DNA of 64,000 bases from the NCBI GenBank assembly GCA_900291925.1, contig UWYS01000031.1:44256-108255 (forward strand), in the 5' to 3' direction. The position numbers were made by a program, and so were the translations under genes. Positions 54,882 to 64,000 of this stretch are shown one piece after another (the first letter of the stretch is position 1; each line of letters begins with the position of its first letter). Source of the stretch: Thecaphora thlaspeos. Lineage: Eukaryota; Basidiomycota; Ustilaginomycetes; Urocystidales; Glomosporiaceae. The notes beneath the pieces are model-generated. The model saw nothing but the letters and a program-made list of their open reading frames with translations, did no database searches and was not told where the DNA came from.

Positions 54882-55757
54882 ATTACCGGATTACATGCAA
54901 TATATACTTTTCCGTGTTAACTATATTTTCGCTATTTCGTTTAATAGGTTTGCTATAATTACTACTTCCACGCTCTTCATGTTTAATTGGATTAAGAAAT
55001 TTACTTGCTTAAGTGTAATTAAGGAATTATTCAAAAGTAATTCATTTTATCTTCTAGAAATACCGATCATATAGTGAACCATTTTTTCGATGTTCAATTC
55101 CCTTTTTTTACAAGGAGAGTACCAATTAGTCCAAGAGTAATTTTACAATTAAATACAGTACTATAAAATCGACTTTGTAGATAACGATATTTAGGAGTTG
55201 TGAAGCTTGTTCAATACTAGGCACAAATGCACGAAGTACTTCGGACCATCATTTCTAAAATTATAAACACTAAGTAGTTTAGGATCGTATATGTAAATAG
55301 TAAAGTATTACAACTATTAAGAGATGGATTAAACTCTGTAATAATACTTTTGTTCTAGAATACGAAGAATAAATTATGTAAATGCGATAAAAACTTGACT
55401 AAATTGATAATGAGGCCTAGTTTATAATAGTTAATTGATGAATACGATTTATTTTATATCACCTATTTAAAGTTGTTTCATATGAACTGCATCTTGTGGA
55501 CGATGTTGTCCAATACGGCATTACTGGCTGATCCAATATAGTTATTAGTTATATCATATGGTAGATGAAGCATATATACGAGACTATTTTCACCTAGTCC
55601 TCGTAGATGATAAGTAATATTTTGTGTACTACCCCATTTTTCTCGGGTAGTGATTCTACTATCGAGACTAGTACATTTTTAGCGCATTTGGACTAAGATC
55701 TGTAATAGGTACCGTATCATTTTGCATTTGCTGTAGTAGTGTTAGAATTGTGTTCAT
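54882..55757 (-). pseudogene. decayed GIY-YIG endonuclease b, right arm
   Basis: Mirror of 20710-21585. Confidence 0.72.
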
Positions 55758-55776
55758 TGTAATAAATAAATAAAAG

Positions 55777-55890
55777 GGGGTTAAATTCTGATTTGCACCT
55801 GTTACAAATAGCCATCAACAAAGTGCCAGTATAGAATAGCTCCTTAAAATCGGTGGGAGAAGAATCCCGATGATTACGTGAATTCCTACC
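55777..55890 (-). pseudogene. cox3: cox3 3'-end copy 1, right arm
   Basis: Mirror of 20577-20690. Confidence 0.87.
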
Positions 55891-55944
55891 ATTTATAAAA
55901 AGGATGTTTGTATTTATTAATTAATTATTGAATGGGGTAGAATC

Positions 55945-56936
55945 TTACCGGACTTTTAGATGAAGTAGGATTAGAACCGGATTTGAAGCAACATAGAATT
56001 TACCAATTTCGTATTGATGTAGCTTATCCAGATTATTATATCGTATTTGCGTTCTACTTATCTCTTTATTTGTAAAATTACTAGAGAGTAGCTCTCTAGC
56101 AGCTTCACTTAAATTTATGAAAGGAAATCTTCTCCGGTGCGTTAGGGATTTACCGTTAGGGTTTAGAGCGGTGAATAATCTCTTTATTGTATAGTGCAAA
56201 ACCACTTTACAATTAAATACTGTACTATAAAAGCCAGTTATTGAATTTAGATAACGATTTGCCATATTTCTACTAATTTGTAATCTAAATTTAGATTACT
56301 TTTTCTCTAATTACGCATTTAGAATATTCACCTTCCATCTTTAGCATAATCATACACATTTAGTTGGTTACTGTACCATAAGTAAATAGCACTGGTTTAT
56401 TTACAGCATTATATACGTTCTGTAATTAGAGATTGTTCTAGAATACAGAGTACAAACTCGAATTCTTATTTATCCTTGACTAATCTCATAATAAGGTAGA
56501 TTCGTTACACATAATAATTTGGTACTTTGTAAATTTTACTCCAAGTAAGCTACTAAGCATTCTATGCATTTAGCAGTTTACGATGTACTGCTTCTATTGG
56601 ACGATTCCCGCGTTGACTAATACGACTTAGTGTATTCGATGCTGATCCAATAGAATAATTTTCTATATCTTGAATACCAACATAAACAGATGAATCCGTT
56701 GTTACATCGGATTTAGTAGAGATTTGATTGTACTAGCATACTATCTGTATTTAGATAAGCAAATACTTCTGTATTATATTTTACATAATCATTTCTAAAA
56801 AAATAGGTCCAGATTAAATTATTTTAATTAGTGTTTGCTTAGCAATTACAGCATGACTACTTAGTTCTGTGATAGGTACAAGTAGATTAGAATCATTTTG
56901 TAGTTATTGAATAAGGTTAATAATAATAGTGTTCAT
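55945..56936 (-). pseudogene. decayed GIY-YIG endonuclease a, right arm
   Basis: Mirror of 19531-20522; the 106-codon C-terminal stretch (55945-56265) is the same in both arms. Confidence 0.75.
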
Positions 56937-56977
56937 TGCAGTTATTAGATAAATAAATAGAAATAAAGGGGGTTAAA

Positions 56978-57823
56978 TTATGATTTGCACCAGTAAACTG
57001 TTACGAATAGGAATAGCCATACTACATCAACAAAGTGCCAATATAGAATAGCTCCTTCAAATCCTAGATGGTGGTGATCTGTTAGATGGTAGTTAAGCAT
57101 TCGGTAGATACCTACTGCTAGAAAAATTGTTCCTAGAATTACGTGAATACCATGTGTTCCAGTACTAAAGAAGAATGTACTTCCATATACACCATCAGAA
57201 ATTGTAAATGGTGCATTGTAGTACTCAATACCTTGACAGATAGTAAATAGAGTTGCAAATACTAGTGTTAGCAGTCCACCAACTAGAGCACCTCGTCGGT
57301 TACCTTGAATTAGTGCATGGTGCGAATATGTAATTGTAGCACCTGATGATAGCAGAAGCACAGTATTAAGTAGTGGTAGTTCAAAGGCATTGATAGTGTC
57401 AATACCCACTGGTGGCCATTGAGCACCTAGTTCAACAGTTGGAGAAAGACTAGAATGGAAATAACTCCAGAAAATACTAATAAAGAAGAATACCTCACTA
57501 ATAATGAATAGTGCAACTCCCATTGTAATTCCTTTTTGTACTAGGAATGTATGGTCTCCTAGAAATGTTCCTTCCGCAACTACGTCTCGGAACCATAGGG
57601 CCATAGCACCAGCTGTAGTAGTTAGACCGATTCCTACTAGTAGTAGACCTGAACCTCCTAGAGGGTTAGCGTAACCGTTAAAGTACATTACTGCTGAAGA
57701 TGTAAGAATTAGTAGTGCAAATGATGTTAGTAGTGGCCATGGACTAGGTGTAACTAGATGGAATGGCTGGAATTGAAATTGTGTTCGTGATAGTGTTTGT
57801 ACGTTTGTGTTTCGTGTGTTCAT
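56978..57823 (-). CDS. cox3: cytochrome c oxidase subunit 3, right arm
   Basis: Second complete cox3, 281 residues, identical in protein to 18644-19489. Identity over a full gene while intron regions of the same arms have drifted shows that this part of the repeat is still being homogenised or under strong selection. Either or both copies could be expressed. Confidence 0.97.
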   Translation of the reverse strand: MNTRNTNVQTLSRTQFQFQPFHLVTPSPWPLLTSFALLILTSSAVMYFNGYANPLGGSGLLLVGIGLTTTAGAMALWFRDVVAEGTFLGDHTFLVQKGITMGVALFIISEVFFFISIFWSYFHSSLSPTVELGAQWPPVGIDTINAFELPLLNTVLLLSSGATITYSHHALIQGNRRGALVGGLLTLVFATLFTICQGIEYYNAPFTISDGVYGSTFFFSTGTHGIHVILGTIFLAVGIYRMLNYHLTDHHHLGFEGAILYWHFVDVVWLFLFVTVYWCKS

Positions 57824-58717
57824 TGATAAATAAAAATGTAAATGGATCGTATATTTATAGATCGTACGGGTACTTAGATAAATTGTTTTATCTAATACTG
57901 GATATATATTATATCAGTAGCCTAATCTTAATCAGACATCAATTAGTTAGTTTCTTGTTGTACTTTATCTATTTTAGATTTACAATATAGTTATTTAGAA
58001 AAGCCTTAAAAAATATCCATTTTTAATAAGAACGATAAAAGAATGCATTCAATTACGGTCGTTATAAAATTTCGATATTTTTATAAAAAAAGACGCAATA
58101 AATTTACTATTATTATACCTATTTAGATTAGATAGTATGTTTTGTTTTAAACATTTAGTACACAAGTTATACTATAAACAAACCATATGATAAGATGGTT
58201 ATAAATTGATTGCTTTAAAAAAGGTAAGAAAATACACTAGTATATAATGTGTATTACGCCTACCTACACCTATATACATAAAATTATATTCTAAAAATAA
58301 AGTATAGTAGTATACAGTTACTGAATCTTAGTAAAATGTTCCTTAATTTAATCTACGATGCATTTTTCCAAAGGAAAAAAAAAACAAATAAGCGCAGTGA
58401 ATAAACAGAATAGTGCAGTATTCAAAAAAAAAATTGAATTGAAACTACCAAATAATAAATAGATGAATATAGAATATACTTTAACAAAAGATTAAAAAGT
58501 AATTTTTGTAAAAAGTTTATTTACTAAAATAAACTTATTAAAAAAAAATAAATAAGTAGAAGATTATTAATAATATAGGTAAGGGTGCTTTAAAGTGCTA
58601 ATTTCTCGCCCTAATAAATTAGCGTTATTTTTTCCTTATTAAAGAAAGAATTTTCTATATTATTTTACGTCCTAATTTTTTAGAGTCGGAAAACTTAGGT
58701 ACTACCCAAATAATACC

Positions 58718-58804
58718 GGACGTGTGGCAGAGTTGGTTTAATGTACCTGGCTTGAGTCTAGGCGTCTCAATTTGAGACCGGGAGTTCGAATCTCCCCGCG
58801 TCCG
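58718..58804 (+). tRNA. trnS2: tRNA-Ser(UGA), right arm
   Basis: Copy of 17663-17749, intact. Confidence 0.93.
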
Positions 58805-59622
58805 AAACTATTTTAACAATAAAAAAGAAATATTTAAGAGAGTTATAGACTGTATTGTTGTGCTAAACCATTCTGAAAAGTTTAGAAAAAATTTAGAAGA
58901 CATCTTATTTTAATTAATACTATTTAGAAAATTTAGAATAGATTGAACAATCGATGCCGTAAACTTATTTGCACTATTAGCATAATTAAATTTATTTGAT
59001 TGTTAATAGATGGTATTTAATAAGATGCGTAATTACAAAAGTACTAATGGATTAGATAAGACATCTTGTAATCTATTGACTATAAAGAGATTTTACTTAT
59101 TTATTATTAAAAAAAGAAAAGTACAAATCGAAAACGAACGTGTATTAATAAAAGAATAAATTCTCGTCATATATTTATTCTTAATACTTGATGTATACTA
59201 TCTACGTATTAATATATGTACGTACTACTGTATTATTTTTATAATCCAACTAAATATTTCTTTAGTATTTTTATATTCTAAATAAATTTTGCCTATTATT
59301 CTCAAATCTTCGATTTGATTAGGGCTTGTATAACTCTGCCACTTAAAATAGGGTCCTGCAAGGCATTTATCTATTCATATAGGTACTGGAAACATGGGTA
59401 CACTAACTAGTATTAAACCGAATAACTAAACTAAAAAAAGGCCCCCAAAAATTCGCGCGGAGAAAATAGGGAAAATAGCAGATTTTATAAAAAGATACCA
59501 ATATTTTTATTGTAGTGTTTTTAACCTTTATTAATTACTAGTCTCTTTTTTAATTGTTTCTTCTATTTATAATATAAATAATTAAAAAGTTGTTAACTAA
59601 ACTATCTATTTTTTATTCTAAA

Positions 59623-59695
59623 AGTACTTTAGTGTAAAGGTAGCACAGCAGACTCATGTCCTGCTAGACCAGTGTTCGAATCCTGGAATGTACTC
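59623..59695 (+). tRNA. trnM: tRNA with CAU anticodon, right arm
   Basis: Copy of 16772-16844 with the same stem irregularities. Confidence 0.78.
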
Positions 59696-59819
59696 AAAAA
59701 TGAAAAACGGAATTAAAGCTATAATAATTAAAAAGTGGAAATAAAAAACATATTTTTGCCCTTCTGAAAAAATAGGATTCTAAAATTAGAACGAAAACCA
59801 GAAAGAATACAGAATATAT

Positions 59820-59890
59820 GGTCTCTTAGTTTAACGGTAAAACTGTAGATCTTCACTTTACTAATAGGAGTTCGATTCTCCTAGAGATCA
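59820..59890 (+). tRNA. trnE: tRNA-Glu(UUC), right arm
   Basis: Copy of 16577-16647, intact. Confidence 0.92.
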
Positions 59891-60181
59891 TGGGCTTATT
59901 AAACTAGCACAAATAAATCGCATTTTTGCGCCTTTTTAGAGAGAAAAACATATAGATGCGTCTCTATTCTATTATTTTCTGATAAATTAGAAGAGGTAAT
60001 AAAAATAGAACCAATTTTTTTTTTGTTTTCGTTTTTCCTTTGTTAATTTCGGTGGATAGGGGAAAAAGAGCGTAAAAAGTGGTTTTTCATAGAAAGGAAA
60101 GACTGTTCGACTCTATCCATATAGGTGGATTAGGAAAATTAAAGATAGGCCGTAAAAATAAAGAAAAATCTTTTAACTAAA

Positions 60182-60252
60182 GTCGACTTAGTTTAATGGT
60201 AGAATAGGTAACTTGTAATTACTTGGCACTAGTTCGATTCTAGTAGTCGGCA
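60182..60252 (+). tRNA. trnT: tRNA-Thr(UGU), right arm
   Basis: Copy of 16215-16285, intact. Confidence 0.92.
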
Positions 60253-60694
60253 AACAAAACTTTTTTTTAGTTTATAAAGTATCTACGTTAATTTTCTTAT
60301 CCTAAAGGAAAAAGGAGCCGTGAAATAAATAACTGCTATATAATAATAAAGTATAAGTATACTATTTATAAGCGAGTATAACTCTAGAACAATGTTGAAT
60401 GTAAAGATTTAAAAATGCTATTAAAAACCGTAGCAATTAAGTGAGTTACTGATTTCTAAAAAGTACTTTTTTAGAATTGAATTCTAAAATTGAACGGATT
60501 ATGTTTGTATTGAGCAAATAATCAGCAAAGTTATTTTTTTATAATTAGTATAACAATACTAGCAAAAATAGTAAAAATAGATTAGAAGCCGCGCTGCAAT
60601 GATCCCGCGCCGAATGCATTTTTCTTAAATTTTGGAAATAATTCGAAAAATGTATTAATATATGTATAGTAAGTGTATTTGTATAACAAATAAA

Positions 60695-60765
60695 TAGGAT
60701 GTCGTCTAATGGCAAGACGTCACTTTTTGGTAGTGATAATGATTGTTCGATTCAATCCATCCTAG
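60695..60765 (+). tRNA. trnQ: tRNA-Gln(UUG), right arm
   Basis: Copy of 15702-15772, intact. Confidence 0.93.
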
Positions 60766-61274
60766 ATTAAATAATGGTTAATTAAGATATAATTAAAAAG
60801 AATTATTTTTTATATTAAAAGCCGATTTTTTACATAGATAAGTCCTACTAATTGAAGATTGTAAAAGTGCAGATAAGAAAGAGAATATTGAATTTAATTA
60901 GGGGGCCCTTATGTTTTTGGTATCTTTATATTATCGCGCGCTCTGAAAAACGAGTTCAAACAAGTAAGAAACCTTTCTGTAAAAAGAGTATAGAATATTA
61001 TTAAAGTAATAATAGAGGTCTTTATAAAAACTGGACTATATTATCAGGAGAATTCTAAAAAATTTTTATACGCTATCTTATTTTTATTTTTTCCTATCGT
61101 CTATGTTCGCGCGGAGCGCTTATTCGGAAGAGCGCAGAACAATCGGATAAGGATAGGAAAAATAGCCTAAAATAAAAATGGCTTTAATACAATTTCTCAT
61201 TTATGCTGTTTAAGTTATAACAATAAACCACGAATTGTTCTATGTGAAATGTACTATCTATCTTGTCTTTATAG

Positions 61275-61346
61275 TAAGGACAGTAGGATTTGAACCTACA
61301 ACTTTGGTATTAAAAGTACCACACTCTACCATTGAGTTATATCCTC
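61275..61346 (-). tRNA. trnK: tRNA-Lys(UUU), right arm
   Basis: Copy of 15121-15192, intact. Confidence 0.93.
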
Positions 61347-61562
61347 TATAACCATATATACAGGGATCCTATATAATATATATAGAAATAAATAACTTAT
61401 AGTTAAAGCAAAAAACGTACTTAAATTGTTTTGGTTTGAAAAAGTATTTTTCGGCTTGTTCTGCGCCAGCGCAGCTTCGCCGAACACGCCGTCCCTTTTT
61501 TATAATAAGGTATTGAAAGTTTTTACTCGCGAGCCGAAAAACCTTTATTATATAGGTTACTA

Positions 61563-61651
61563 GGACAAACCGCTATTGGCGAAGTGTAGGCGATTGCTAA
61601 TTGTCTGGAAGATTAAACCATTCCTTAGGAGTTCGAATCTCCTTTTGTCCG
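61563..61651 (+). tRNA. trnS1: tRNA-Ser(GCU), right arm
   Basis: Copy of 14815-14903, intact. Confidence 0.93.
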
Positions 61652-61873
61652 TATATTAAATAGGATAGTCTATTTATAGAAAATATAGTTATTATAAAAA
61701 TCAAGATAGTTTTTTCTCCTTTTTATAAGTTTAATAAATGAAATATTTTTTACTAAGTAATAATCTTATTTATTTAAGTAAAGTATCCTATAAATAAGGT
61801 AGAATAATAAACTTTACACTAAGTCTTATGATAAAAGGAATACATTGAGGAGTTAATATCACAGTATCAAACT

Positions 61874-63258
61874 GTGGTTCGTTGGCTTTATTCAACAAAT
61901 GCGAAAGATATTGGTACACTTTATCTTATCTTTGCTGTATTTGCTGCAATGATCGGTACAGCATTTTCAATGCTAATCCGAATGGAGCTTACTGCACCTG
62001 GGGTACAGTTTCTAAATGGAGACCATCAACTATACAATGTAATCATTACAGCACATGCTTTCGTAATGATTTTCTTTATGGTTAGCGCCTCACTGTCTAA
62101 AAAAAAATCCGAAGATTCTAGAATAAAAGAATTATTAATGAAGATATAGAGAATTAAAGTCCTGACAAGTATATAAAAATTACTATTGATAATCCTTATA
62201 TTAATCGTAAACTTATTGCAAAATAAGCTAAAAATGCTATTGGTGTATATATCTTTAAAACTAAAGACGTTATGTAGAGAGTTCCGGTACGTACTAAAGT
62301 ATTTTTAAAAAGATGGTTTTCAAGATGTTACTCTTACACTACTTATTCTTGATAGAGAGTGTACTAGTGATATAGCTGTTGAACTAGAACGCCTAGATAT
62401 TCTTAAACCAAATCTTAATACTCTACGTTCGACTCTATTTTCAGGGCCGCGAAATAGCGTGAATACGAGGAGTTATAATTTATGTCTATGATACATATAC
62501 AATAAATCTAGTCTTTATTAGTGATAGTGTACAATTTTAGCGGATCATGTAGGTATTCATCGATCTTCTGTGCTACGTTATGCAAGTAATGGAAAACTAT
62601 ATCTAAATCGATTTATGTTTAGCTACAGAAATAGACAACTCATTTATAAATAACGCAAAAAAAAAATAAGGCTCTGATTTTATATGTGCTAATAAGATTG
62701 AATATGTTATAAATCTGGCAGATTTCAAGAACCTTATTTATCTAGTTTGTATGGGATATGATCCCTTTCGCAAAACCCGTATACAATAGCACTAATGCAT
62801 TTGCAAAAAGTGTAAAAGGAGATGTCGGAACAATTCGTAAATATCTTAATAATCCGATCTTTTTTATCGATTTTTCACAAACAAAAAGGCATAGCCGGGT
62901 TATAAAGTAATTTATAACTTTCTTCCCACTATATGCTGGAAACTCCTTAGAGACCTATAAACTAGATAGAATGAACAAATTAACAATCTGTTCCTCTTCT
63001 GAATCAGTAACATTGTATGGTATTGGACAATCAGCAGGAAACGAAAATAATTAATCTAGGTATATTCTTGTTTTTTATACGTTAATTATTTGTAGGATCC
63101 TCAGAGAATACACGTGAGATATCCTACTATCTTATAATTAGGTAGGGATAAAGATGTATTCCTGATCTATTGGAAAACAATAGATAATTGCCAGCATGCC
63201 AGCTATGGTTGGTGGTTTTGGTAACTACCTTGTACCAGTAATGATTGGAGCACCAGAT
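61874..63258 (+). CDS. cox1: cytochrome c oxidase subunit 1, right-arm copy, 5' part
   Basis: Exon 1 (61874-62083, 70 codons, GTG start) and exon 2 (63196-63258, 21 codons) repeat the left cox1 exactly at protein level. Intron 1 (62084-63195) carries the same broken GIY-YIG gene with small differences, and intron 2 begins at 63259 and runs past the window end. Whether a full second cox1 follows outside the window, or the repeat stops inside the gene and leaves a truncated copy, cannot be seen here. Confidence 0.88.
62084..63195 (+). other. cox1 group I intron 1, right-arm copy
   Basis: GIY-YIG fragments in order: [39 protein letters not shown]. Compared with the left copy (13267-14382) it is four bases shorter and carries substitutions and indels, for example around 62455-62475 and 62625-62640. 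Confidence 0.82.
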
Positions 63259-64000
63259 TATAAAAAATATAATGTACGTATTCGTCAACTAACTACTATT
63301 CTATCATCTAAAAAACAATTTGGTACATATCTTGCAGGGGATGGATCCCTAAGACTACGGTAAACGATATACACCGCTACTCTATTACATTTAGTGATAA
63401 AGATTATCCACTAGTTATTGCGCTACGGTACCATTCGATATAAATCAGAAAACGGGTGAGCAGGGCGAGCAGGTGCTAGTTATTACTGGTATTACAGGAC
63501 CGCTACAGAAATTAAATGAACTTGTTAAATGGGTTAATATAAAGTATCTAAAGATACTTTTGTTTATCATAATGTAGATACTAGTCCTATGTTTAGTAAT
63601 GCTTGGGGATGCTGCGGATCTTTGATGTAAAAGTACGTCATAAATCCGCGCAGTAAAGGTAAAGATCGTATTTAAGCTCGAGTACGGAAAAAAAGAACAA
63701 CGTAAAATTGACCCGGTCTATCTTATGCTTAAGTACTAGAATCTATTGCTAGTTGGTGTTAAACTAAATACTTCTATTCATAATGGTGATATAGAATACA
63801 ATATTGTAGCGTCCTGTTAAGCTTAAATCACTAAGTAAGTATCTAGATACATATCCGTAGTAAAAACTAAATTAGAATGATTTCGATGTTGCGTAAATAT
63901 GATGCTATCTCAGAAGCGCAAAATTGTGGTATAATAATAAACGAACATATTATAATTGGGCGGCATCTATCTAAACTATCCAATTACTAATTATGTTCGA
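63259..64000 (+). other. cox1 group I intron 2, right-arm copy, partial
   Basis: Starts with the in-frame LAGLIDADG remnant ([28 protein letters not shown] then stop) and runs to the window end. Differs from the left copy by several one- and two-base indels. Confidence 0.82.

Larger units (their letters stand above)
51944..64000 (-). repeat. large inverted repeat, right arm (cut by window end)
   Basis: Reverse complement of 12458-24524 with small indels concentrated beyond 62.1 kb. The inner edge lies at the unidentified gene instead of cob. The outer edge is not reached. Confidence 0.97.

Noticed and set aside
61874..64000. Calling the right-arm cox1 a full second gene
   Set aside because: Only exons 1-2 are inside the window; the rest is not visible.

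Overview
The window is a 64-kb stretch of very AT-rich fungal mitochondrial DNA. It carries respiratory-chain genes (cox1, cox3, cob, nad4L, nad5), ATP synthase genes (atp8, atp9), the small-subunit rRNA (rns) and 24 tRNA gene copies, i.e. 16 different tRNAs of which 8 are present twice. The chytrid-like features are: tRNA-Trp has anticodon CCA and UGA is not read as Trp; nad4L overlaps nad5 by one base; group I introns are numerous; and one tRNA has acceptor-stem mismatches of the kind repaired by 5' tRNA editing. I infer an early-diverging fungus, probably Chytridiomycota. I did not assign a species. rnl, cox2, atp6, nad1, intact nad2, nad3, nad4 and nad6 were not recognised here and presumably lie outside.

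Layout. Positions 1-14.6 kb hold minus-strand genes: atp8 (224-370), a decayed 5.5-kb zone with pseudogene fragments of nad2 and the cox1 3' end, tRNA-Gly, then cox1 in 8 exons and 7 group I introns (5843-14592). From at least 12458 to 24524 runs one arm of a large inverted repeat holding the cox1 5' part, tRNAs Ser(GCU), Lys, Gln, Thr, Glu, Met, Ser(UGA) and Ile, and cox3. Three decayed GIY-YIG endonuclease genes follow cox3, and each is followed by an extra copy of the cox3 3' end. The second arm is 51944-64000 in opposite orientation and is cut by the window end.

Between the arms lies 27.4 kb of single-copy DNA. Cob (6 exons), rns, tRNA-Asp, nad4L and nad5 (4 exons) are all on the plus strand. 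They are followed by a 4-kb decayed zone and a second, degenerate nad5 3' end. After this come tRNAs His, Met, Arg, Leu, Trp and Cys, atp9 (2 exons around a 288-bp intron), and an unidentified broken membrane-protein gene at the inner edge of the right arm.

The protein genes encode membrane subunits of complexes I, III, IV and V. All 16 introns look like group I; only two still hold an intact LAGLIDADG endonuclease (cox1 intron 7, cob intron 3), the rest hold fragments or none. The most striking pattern is that three genes (cox3, nad5, cox1) have extra decayed copies of their own 3' ends downstream, as expected if mobile endonuclease genes repeatedly inserted and brought replacement C-termini with them. 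The exon structures assembled here give proteins of normal length: cox1 528, cob 399, nad5 676, cox3 281, atp9 73 and atp8 48 residues.
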